Below, in pieces: positions 17,361 to 22,881 of a DNA stretch of 35,743 nt. The DNA comes from an uncultured Lentisphaeria bacterium (GTDB lineage: Bacteria; Verrucomicrobiota; Lentisphaeria; JABSQK01; CAJWLW01). The stretch is taken from positions 1 through 35,743 of the forward strand of contig CAJWLW010000015.1 of NCBI GenBank assembly GCA_913042885.1, given 5' to 3'. The notes beneath the pieces are model-generated. The model was not told the origin of the DNA. It did not search any database and was given only the letters and a program-made list of their open reading frames with translations. The translations under genes were made by a program, and so were the position numbers. Position 1 is the first letter of the stretch. The number at the start of each line of letters is the position of its first letter.

Positions 17361-18215
17361 ATGATGATCACTCGTCAAGAATCCAAGGCGCGAGTTTCGA
17401 ATTTTCAGTTTTCCATGCGCTCCACTCATTCCTGGCGACGAGCGTCGGGCAGTCGGGCCTACGGCCCGGCGCACGGTTCACGGTTCACCCTGATCGAACT
17501 TCTCGTGGTCATTGCCATCATCGCTATCCTGGCGTCAATGCTGCTGCCGGCATTGAATCAGGCCAAGGAAATAGGCAAGCGGGGAGTCTGCATGAACAAT
17601 CTCAAACAGATTGCCCTTGCCAATACGAATTACGTCGATGATTATGATGAATGGTTCGTTGCAAGTTGGGCATGGCAACTGCACGAGGAGAGCGGGCCTT
17701 TCAGCCTTACGACCGGCAACGGGTGGCCCTGGTATTTTGTCAGGCACGGCTATTTACCGGACTGGTCGAGAAGCAGCGCGTTTTCGTATCCTGAAGACGA
17801 TATTGACCCCCCCGGCATGGTGTACAAGTGTCCGTCGGAATACTCGAGCGGGGAATCCGACGATTTTAGCCCCGGTGGAGGCGCATCGTTCCGGCTCAGC
17901 CATTATTCACTGAATATGGCGCTGTCGTCCGGCTGGGTCGAGGGCTTCTGGGTGCGGCAGGGCAGGGTGATTACGCCTACTTCCTGTTATATGTTCGGGG
18001 ATGCCTACGGCGGCTTCATGGTTAGTCTCAGGTGGGGCCTCACGCCTGATCTGCAGCGGCATGGCACCGGCTGGAATGTCGCTTTCGTCGACAACCATGT
18101 CGAGTTTCTCAAGGATGCGGAGATCGATGGTACCAGTACCACTTGGCGGGCGTACACCGGGCAAACGTCTTATCCGAAGTCCATACCCTTGCCCGCTGGT
18201 TGGCCGAATAATTAG
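17361..18215 (+). CDS. Prepilin-type protein with H-X9-DG-like motif
   Basis: The product is 284 residues from the ATG that follows an AGGA box by 5 nt; ATGs at 17208 and 17334 are possible earlier starts. A long basic leader of about 41 residues ends at [21 protein letters not shown], the prepilin/pseudopilin N-methylation signal with E at +5 and one hydrophobic helix. The usual Gly at -1 is Arg, as is common in Lentisphaerota. The C-terminal part [16 protein letters not shown] matches the H-X9-DG motif of DUF1559/SBP_bac_10-type proteins, with DN replacing DG. These abundant PVC pseudopilin-like proteins are envelope-anchored and their function is largely unknown. The leader is longer than usual, so the true start may lie inside it. 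Confidence 0.8.
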   Translation: MMITRQESKARVSNFQFSMRSTHSWRRASGSRAYGPAHGSRFTLIELLVVIAIIAILASMLLPALNQAKEIGKRGVCMNNLKQIALANTNYVDDYDEWFVASWAWQLHEESGPFSLTTGNGWPWYFVRHGYLPDWSRSSAFSYPEDDIDPPGMVYKCPSEYSSGESDDFSPGGGASFRLSHYSLNMALSSGWVEGFWVRQGRVITPTSCYMFGDAYGGFMVSLRWGLTPDLQRHGTGWNVAFVDNHVEFLKDAEIDGTSTTWRAYTGQTSYPKSIPLPAGWPNN

Positions 18216-18265
18216 ACGCTCAGTGCCTGGGCGATCTGAGGGTTATACAAAAGGGCGAAGTTCGA

Positions 18266-18429
18266 ATGAAACAGTACACACCCTTCGCTCTGATCCTCGT
18301 GTTCCGCTGCCGCCGCGGTCCGGCATAGGGTGGCGGGACCAAACCCGCCCATACCTTTTTCAGGAAGACTTTGAACAGGCGGATCCGAGCAAGCCGTTTC
18401 ATTCCGTCGCCTGCACGGTCAACTTCGGT
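18266..18429 (+). pseudogene. N-terminal remnant of a third DUF4091/GH123-like gene
   Basis: The segment YLFQEDFEQADPSK, ending TVNF, aligns with LRFHEDFEKQDPSS...VNFKGL and FRYAEGFEDNDPST...VNFKGL near the mature N-termini of the two full-length paralogues. A possible signal-peptide start MKQYTPFALILVF (18266) lies upstream in a different frame that stops at 18328, so at least one frameshift has occurred. Similarity ends abruptly after TVNFG (18429), about 30 bp before the terminator of the convergent gene. The other 800 or so residues are absent. It looks like a gene truncated by rearrangement or insertion. Confidence 0.6.
18332..18360 (+). terminator. Hairpin plus T-run after the prepilin gene
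   Basis: A perfect 6-bp stem GGCGGG/CCCGCC with loop ACCAAA is followed after a short CATACC spacer by TTTTT. It could end transcription from the prepilin gene. It sits inside the decayed GH123-like remnant, at the point where the frame changes. Confidence 0.35.
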
Positions 18430-18459
18430 TTAGCGGTTAGATTCGTCCCGTTGGTCAAC

Positions 18460-18490
18460 AAAAAAGGGAAGGAACGCGCGTTCCTTCCCT
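18460..18490 (-). terminator. Rho-independent terminator with a perfect 26-nt palindrome
   Basis: Bases 18465-18490 form a perfect 26-nt palindrome (arms AGGGAAGGAAC and its complement around CGCG). On the minus strand it is followed by TTTTTT (complement of 18460-18465). It lies about 80 nt beyond the stop of the minus-strand duplicated-module gene and is a textbook intrinsic terminator for it. Confidence 0.75.
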
Positions 18491-18570
18491 CGAAGCTGTA
18501 TGAATTGAGCCGAGCTCGACTCAATCACAGCGGGCCGGCTTTCCTTGCGGTTGTCCGCAGAAGAGCTCAA

Positions 18571-19890
18571 TCAAATCTGGTCTAGAATGTGGGCCAGGCA
18601 ATCAGCGCCGCCGGTCGTATCCGGGCAGACCGTGGTGTTGGCCAGAACCGCTTGTGCCAAGGCGGTTGCTGAAGCAATGAACTCTGGAGTCGAGGTTGGG
18701 GCCGCGATACCCAGCACCGCGCAGATGGTAGCCAAAACTTCCGTGGAGATGTCAGCGCAGTTAACACAGGCCGACCCGGCGTTTTGGCATGCCGTCAAGT
18801 CGTTCTGGAGGCCGTCTATCACTTCGCAGCAATTCAGCGTCCTGCCTATCTTGACGTTCTTGACTTGGCGACTGCCCATGCCGTACACGGCGTGAGCGGC
18901 ACGCAGGTACAGGGTGTTCGTACCGTCGACCAGCTTTGCGCTCGATATCGTTATCTCATACTGCTCCCAGCTCCCTCCGAGGGCGGTGCCATGCAGCCAG
19001 AAACAACTTTGTTCACCTGCACCTGTGGGATAGAGAGAACTGGGACTGCCCTGGTAGCAAGTTTTCCTGTCCGGATCTTTCTCGACAATTCCCCAGCTCC
19101 AGTTGTGCGAAGTAAAGTTGTCGATCCAGTTGCCGAGGTCGTAGAAGTCGAAACTCAAGGTAAGATCCTGATTGGTTGAGGCATCGTACTCGAAGGACGG
19201 CCAGTCCCAGTAGACCCCCTCCCCGGACGAGTGATCAGTCATGGCCTGGGCCGGACCGGCTTCGGAATTCCCAACGCCACCTGGAGCATCCAGCGCCAGC
19301 TCCTCATAGTACAATGGCCCGTCAGACACCTTGACGTTCCTGACTTGGCGACTGCCCATGCCGTACACGGCGTGAGCGGCACGCAGGTACAGGGTGTTCG
19401 TACCGTCGACCAGCTTTGCGCTCGATATCGTTATCTCATACTGCTCCCAGCTCCCTCCGAGGGCGGTGCCATGCAGCCAGAAACAACTTTGTTCACCTGC
19501 ACCTGTGGGATAGAGAGAACTGGGACTGCCCTGGTAGCAAGTTTTCCTGTCCGGATCTTTCTCGACAATTCCCCAGCTCCAGTTGTGCGAAGTAAAGTTG
19601 TCGATCCAGTTGCCGAGGTCGTAGAAGTCGAAACTCAAGGTAAGATCCTGATTGGTTGAGGCATCGTACTCGAAGGACGGCCAGTCCCAGTAGACCCCCT
19701 CCCCGGACGAGTGATCAGTCATGGCCTGGGCCGGACCGGCTTCGGAACTCCCAACGCCACCTGGAGCATCCAGGAGAACAGTGCTATAGGAGCACGGTTC
19801 GTCACATGGACCCGCGACGGCATGCTGAGATACGCAAAAGCCGATAAGAACCGCAGCCGACATCAGTACAAACAAATTTTTCGTTTTCAT
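18571..19890 (-). CDS. Secreted protein of two near-identical 148-aa modules
   Basis: The product is 439 residues from an ATG with a GAGGAG box 6 nt upstream. A signal peptide covers about residues 1-26 (cleavage AVA|GP). Residues 40-187 and 200-347 are tandem copies differing by two residues (S/N and R/K). Each copy contains LTLSFDFYDLGNWIDNF and SWEQYEITISSAKLVDGTN, which read like a beta-sandwich of the carbohydrate-binding or cell-surface type. The tail from about residue 350 is Cys-rich (LNCCEVIDGL, CQNAGSACVNC), then helical and Ala-rich. I see no PEP-CTERM, LPXTG or other anchor. The family is not recognised; binding to a glycan or surface display is inferred. It runs opposite to its neighbours and has its own promoter and terminator. 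Confidence 0.75.
   Translation of the reverse strand: MKTKNLFVLMSAAVLIGFCVSQHAVAGPCDEPCSYSTVLLDAPGGVGSSEAGPAQAMTDHSSGEGVYWDWPSFEYDASTNQDLTLSFDFYDLGNWIDNFTSHNWSWGIVEKDPDRKTCYQGSPSSLYPTGAGEQSCFWLHGTALGGSWEQYEITISSAKLVDGTNTLYLRAAHAVYGMGSRQVRNVKVSDGPLYYEELALDAPGGVGNSEAGPAQAMTDHSSGEGVYWDWPSFEYDASTNQDLTLSFDFYDLGNWIDNFTSHNWSWGIVEKDPDRKTCYQGSPSSLYPTGAGEQSCFWLHGTALGGSWEQYEITISSAKLVDGTNTLYLRAAHAVYGMGSRQVKNVKIGRTLNCCEVIDGLQNDLTACQNAGSACVNCADISTEVLATICAVLGIAAPTSTPEFIASATALAQAVLANTTVCPDTTGGADCLAHILDQI
18850..19293 (-). repeat. Tandem duplication, copy 2 (C-terminal module)
   Basis: These 444 nt match 19330-19773 at a constant offset of 480 bp with only two mismatches (18860 T versus C, 19268 T versus C). 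The offset is a multiple of three, so the frame is kept. The near identity, including third codon positions, indicates a very recent duplication or ongoing gene conversion. Confidence 0.95.
19330..19773 (-). repeat. Tandem duplication, copy 1 (N-terminal module)
   Basis: This is the partner of the repeat at 18850-19293, encoding residues 40-187 of the secreted protein. The 36-nt linker between the copies (19294-19329) encodes a short segment around GPLYYEELA and is not repeated. Confidence 0.95.
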
Positions 19891-20050
19891 CTCGAACTCC
19901 TCTTTTCTGTTCACAGTTACAATTGCCTTCCCGAGACAGCGATCATGGCTACCGGCAACAAGTTTCTTCCCGAAAGGTTTTTGGACAAGTTTTTCCACTC
20001 TTGCACCTTTCGTTCTCGCTTGGTTTCGCCACTCTCATATTGACTTATTA

Positions 20051-20079
20051 GGTATAGGGAATTTGCCGACAAATTTAAA
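20051..20079 (-). promoter_or_regulatory. Candidate promoter of the duplicated-module gene
   Basis: Read on the minus strand, TTTAAA (20074-20079) and TATACC (20051-20056) are separated by 17 bp, giving weak-to-fair sigma70-type elements. The start of transcription would be near 20044, leaving a leader of about 150 nt before the ATG. The surrounding DNA is markedly AT-rich compared with the rest of the window. The leader holds GTTGCC/GGCAAT arms around a GGTAGCC core and may be structured. Confidence 0.35.
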
Positions 20080-20119
20080 GCGTTTTTTTGAGAAAAATCG
20101 AATCCTCTTTCCGAAGGTC

Positions 20120-20159
20120 ATGGGTAAAACGCCGTAAACCCATACCTGGCATGGGTTTA
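20120..20159. other. Mutually exclusive hairpins
   Basis: The order is ATGGGT (20120-20125), TAAACCCAT (20135-20143), ATGGGTTTA (20151-20159). The last two form a perfect 9-bp stem with a 7-nt loop; the first can pair instead with the middle arm (6 bp). Such competing stems are typical of attenuators or regulatory RNAs, although they may also be recombination or replication sites. Confidence 0.4.
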
Positions 20160-20481
20160 GATGTTTCCGAGCATTGTTTGGGGGGGCGGAGTCCGCTGTT
20201 GTGCTGGCGAACGGGATCAAAACGGCCGCCCAAGGCGAAAAAAACAGAAATAGGATATCCACTTGGCTCTCGTATCAATCCATCTGTCAGCGACGAGAAA
20301 TATGGAACGGGCAAACCGCGTGCGAAGCTATACGCCGCCCGAGGAGACCGGTCCACTGGCTTGAATCGGACTATTCGTCATGCAGGTGTGCCCGGGATTG
20401 CCGGAGCGGTGGGGGAATTTGGCGGTGGGCAATTTTTTTCCCGGACTTGTCTAAATTATCTTACCCTGTCCCCATAAATCG
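20160..20481. other. Intergenic stretch with no recognised gene
   Basis: I see no convincing gene on either strand. Near the right end the minus strand reads GGGGACAGGGTAAGATAATT, which resembles the 'GGGGACAG...' sequences often flanking REP-associated (RAYT) transposase genes. No transposase is present, so at most a decayed element remains. A run of seven T at 20432-20438 and a G run near 20170 add to its unusual look. Confidence 0.3.
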
Positions 20482-20512
20482 CCGCCGGTGGTCAGGCTTC
20501 AATCACCGGCGG
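20482..20512 (-). terminator. Stem-loop spanning the stop codon of the DUF6807 gene
   Basis: A perfect 9-bp inverted repeat CCGCCGGTG/CACCGGCGG with a 13-nt loop contains the TGA stop codon. On the minus strand it is followed by CGATTTAT. The stem is strong but the T tract is short, so it may be a terminator or a 3'-end protection hairpin. Confidence 0.5.
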
Positions 20513-21643
20513 ATTGATGTAGTGGTGATACTGTCCGGCGACGTCTGCGGACCTGGTGTCACCGGCGTGAACCAGGACGCGGTAACGAAACTTCAACACC
20601 TCGTCTTTCTGAAGCGTGTGACTGCCGTCGAAATCAGGGTCAGGGTCCGGCGTCGCGCTGTGAAAATACGACAGGCCGAACGGATTGGCGGTCATCAGGC
20701 CGTAGTTCCGCACGTGCCAGTAGGTCGGATAGCAGTAGTTGCCGGGGTGATCCATCACCGCGATCCCGGCAATTGTGTTGTTCACCGGGCCATGGTAATC
20801 GCACCAGGGCGCGCGTTTACCCCAGCCTTCATCCTCGTTGATCGCCCCGTAGGCATTTTCAAACGTGCCGGCATCAGTTGCGTCCATGGAAGTGGCCACG
20901 CGCACCGAACAGATCCCGCCCTCCTTTGTGTCACCGAAACGCACCGGTCCCTCAGAGGCGACGAATTCAACGACCATGTCAAGGGCGCGGCAGGACGCCG
21001 GCTGGTTGTAGAATCGGTACTCGCGTATTTCTTCCATCAGCTTGGTACCGTCTGCCGTGACCCAGTCGTTCAGTGTTCGCAACCGGCCAAACACGCTGCC
21101 GCTCTCGATCACCTCGATTCCCCGGTGTACGGTGCGGGCGTAGTCACCTTCCTCGATCCAGTTGTCGGCGCCGTTCACATCGCCCCAGGCCGCCCAGCAG
21201 CCGCGATGGTGAACATGGTCCTGTTTTTCTCCTGGAACATCTTCCATGGGATAATGCCGAGTCACTGAGCCGCTCGGCCCGATTAAGGGATGAAGATAGG
21301 GGCGCGCGAATTCGGACCCGAAAAAATAGGTCGTGAAAGCATCATTGCCGACAGCGACATTGACGCTTTCATCTTCGTGGGTGAGACCCACGATACCGGC
21401 GTCCGGCGGCGAGCCGTTGGACACTGCGTAGGATTGCGTTTCGCCCTGTGCAATCGATGGGATGATCCAGTGAATTCGAACATCGCCGCCGGTCCGCTCG
21501 ACCTGGCCGGGCAGGACGGTGCCGGCATTGTCCGTAAGTACTACCGGTTCATCCGGCAAGCTGTCGACGGCGACGTTGGCGCTGACCGGGCAGTTTTGAT
21601 AACTGCGGGTCTCGGCGGAAACGTTGAAGGTCAAGTTGGACAT
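20492..21643 (-). CDS. DUF6807 / PmoA-like family protein
   Basis: This 383-residue protein has the family core at residues 142-162, DHVHHRGCWAAWGDVNGAD, and a beta-rich fold throughout. It also has REYRFYNQPASCRALDMVVEF and ends with FRYRVLVHAGD. The name 'PmoA' is historical; there is no evidence of methane oxidation, and members sit in carbohydrate-use clusters of PVC bacteria and Bacteroidota. No signal peptide is seen, and a GAGG box lies 6 nt before the ATG. It follows the Gfo/Idh/MocA gene by 22 nt in a two-gene operon, a pairing often seen in such clusters. The biochemical role is unknown. Confidence 0.8.
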   Translation of the reverse strand: MSNLTFNVSAETRSYQNCPVSANVAVDSLPDEPVVLTDNAGTVLPGQVERTGGDVRIHWIIPSIAQGETQSYAVSNGSPPDAGIVGLTHEDESVNVAVGNDAFTTYFFGSEFARPYLHPLIGPSGSVTRHYPMEDVPGEKQDHVHHRGCWAAWGDVNGADNWIEEGDYARTVHRGIEVIESGSVFGRLRTLNDWVTADGTKLMEEIREYRFYNQPASCRALDMVVEFVASEGPVRFGDTKEGGICSVRVATSMDATDAGTFENAYGAINEDEGWGKRAPWCDYHGPVNNTIAGIAVMDHPGNYCYPTYWHVRNYGLMTANPFGLSYFHSATPDPDPDFDGSHTLQKDEVLKFRYRVLVHAGDTRSADVAGQYHHYINPPVIEA

Positions 21644-21665
21644 ATTCAGCCTCGCTGGACAGGAA

Positions 21666-22679
21666 CTAACAAAGCGGCAGCGTCACCGGTTCGCCACGCT
21701 TTGCGGATTCATAGATCGAAAGCACGATCTCGATTGATTTGCGGCCCTCTTCGCCGGTGACTGCGGGCGTCTTGTTTTCCAGGACAACCCCGATCATGTC
21801 TTCCACAATATTGGCCGGCCCGTCGCAGGAAAAGGCAAAATCGTCGGCGTCCCGAGCGTCGGCTTCGTCGTTGAACGACAATTTGTGCTGCCAGTAATCG
21901 ATCTCGTGATCGACAGCGACGGCACCGCCGCGATCACCATGGATTTCAACAGTTGCCGGTCGACTCTCGGGAAAAGTCGTGGTCGAGAGGATGGTGCCGA
22001 ATGCGCCGTTTCGGAATCGGACAAGCGACGTCGTCAGGTCTTCGGTTTCGATCTCATGTGCGAAAATCCCAGTCTGCGAGGTGACACTCTCGACGTCGCC
22101 CAGGAACCACTGCAACACATCGATCCAATGCACGCACTGGTTCATCAGTGATCCGCCGCCATCCATCTCCCAGGTGCCGCGCCAGCTGTTTTCAAAATAT
22201 GATTGCGCGCGATACCACTTCAGCCGCACCTCACCCAGGATTATTTTCCCGAATATCCCCTGATCGACAGCCGCCTTGATCTTCTGGTTGCCCGCGGCAT
22301 AACGACTTTCAAAATCGACCGCCAGCACGACGTTGGCGTCAGCGCAGGCGCTGATCAGCTTGTCGGCGTTTTCGAGCGTCACATCAATGGGCTTGGTCGT
22401 GGCGACGTGCTTGCCCGCCGCGGCAACCACGGTTCCCATCTCCATGTGTGTGCCGCTCGGCGTCATCACCAGGACGACGTCAATGTCGTCCCGCTCGAGC
22501 ATCTGCCGGTAGTCGGCGTAGAATTCACAGCCGTGATCAGCTTGCGCCTGTTTACCGCGCGCTTCGTCCAAATCCGCAACCGCCACGAGCTGCGCCCCTG
22601 CGGTGTTGGCAACCTGCTTCGCGCGGGCTGCCCCCATGCCCAGGCCAATGACACCGAATCCGACTTTCCCGTCTACCAT
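21666..22679 (-). CDS. Gfo/Idh/MocA family oxidoreductase with TKP motif
   Basis: The product is 337 residues from an ATG with AAGGAA 9 nt upstream; a TTG three codons earlier is a less likely start. It has the N-terminal nucleotide-binding motif GFGVIGLGMGAA, the catalytic-lysine segment HVATTKPIDV in which the common EKP is TKP, and GGGSLMNQCVHWIDVLQWFLG in the C-terminal domain, where a Gln-Cys pair replaces the more usual Gly-Ser before His. These changes mark a distinct subgroup. It probably oxidises a sugar or sugar derivative with NAD(P). It starts the minus-strand pair with the DUF6807 gene and is divergent from the second GH123-like gene, sharing a control region with it. Confidence 0.88.
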   Translation of the reverse strand: MVDGKVGFGVIGLGMGAARAKQVANTAGAQLVAVADLDEARGKQAQADHGCEFYADYRQMLERDDIDVVLVMTPSGTHMEMGTVVAAAGKHVATTKPIDVTLENADKLISACADANVVLAVDFESRYAAGNQKIKAAVDQGIFGKIILGEVRLKWYRAQSYFENSWRGTWEMDGGGSLMNQCVHWIDVLQWFLGDVESVTSQTGIFAHEIETEDLTTSLVRFRNGAFGTILSTTTFPESRPATVEIHGDRGGAVAVDHEIDYWQHKLSFNDEADARDADDFAFSCDGPANIVEDMIGVVLENKTPAVTGEEGRKSIEIVLSIYESAKRGEPVTLPLC

Positions 22680-22692
22680 TGTAAACAATTCC

Positions 22693-22750
22693 TTGACTAT
22701 GCGCGAGCAGTATGATGTTGACTTGTGTCAATCCATGGCTGAACTTGACA
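22693..22750. promoter_or_regulatory. Divergent control region with repeated TTGAC sites
   Basis: TTGAC occurs at 22693, 22718 and 22745, spaced 25 and 27 bp, with the middle copy forming a palindrome TTGAC-TTGT-GTCAA (22718-22731). The last copy is TTGACA and can act as a -35 with TTAAGT 16 bp downstream, pointing to the second GH123-like gene. The spacing near 2.5 helical turns suggests an operator array for one regulator. No regulator gene is present in the window. Confidence 0.35.
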
Positions 22751-22881
22751 TGAGAGTGAGCAGAAGTTAAGTGCGGCTGACTGCCATTGCAAGATTTTCA
22801 GTGCGGTCCCGGCGGTCTCAGTTGTACTTTTTACCCGGCAGGGGGATATTTGAGATCTTTGGAATCCCAGGACAATTTGCC

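Noticed and set aside
19231..19659. Repeated plus-strand frames within the duplicated block
   Set aside because: They mirror the minus-strand tandem modules. The minus frame has a signal peptide, ribosome-binding site and terminator.
18850..19773. CRISPR or satellite-like repeat
   Set aside because: There are only two copies of 444 bp with a 36-nt linker, both inside one reading frame, so this is a coding duplication.
19891..20044. Cyclic-di-GMP (GEMM-I) riboswitch in the leader
   Set aside because: Short strings such as GGCGAAACC and GGTAGCC recall GEMM-I, but the conserved GGCAAACC, ACGCAAAGCC and GGGTTACC blocks are not present in order.
20174..21268. Plus-strand frame of about 360 codons opposite the DUF6807 gene
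   Set aside because: The minus-strand gene has family motifs and a good ribosome-binding site. The plus frame is Arg/Ala/Val-rich without recognisable domains.
20492..21643. Particulate methane monooxygenase subunit
   Set aside because: The 'PmoA' label of this family is historical. The protein has no membrane helices or copper-site pattern, and its relatives sit in sugar clusters.
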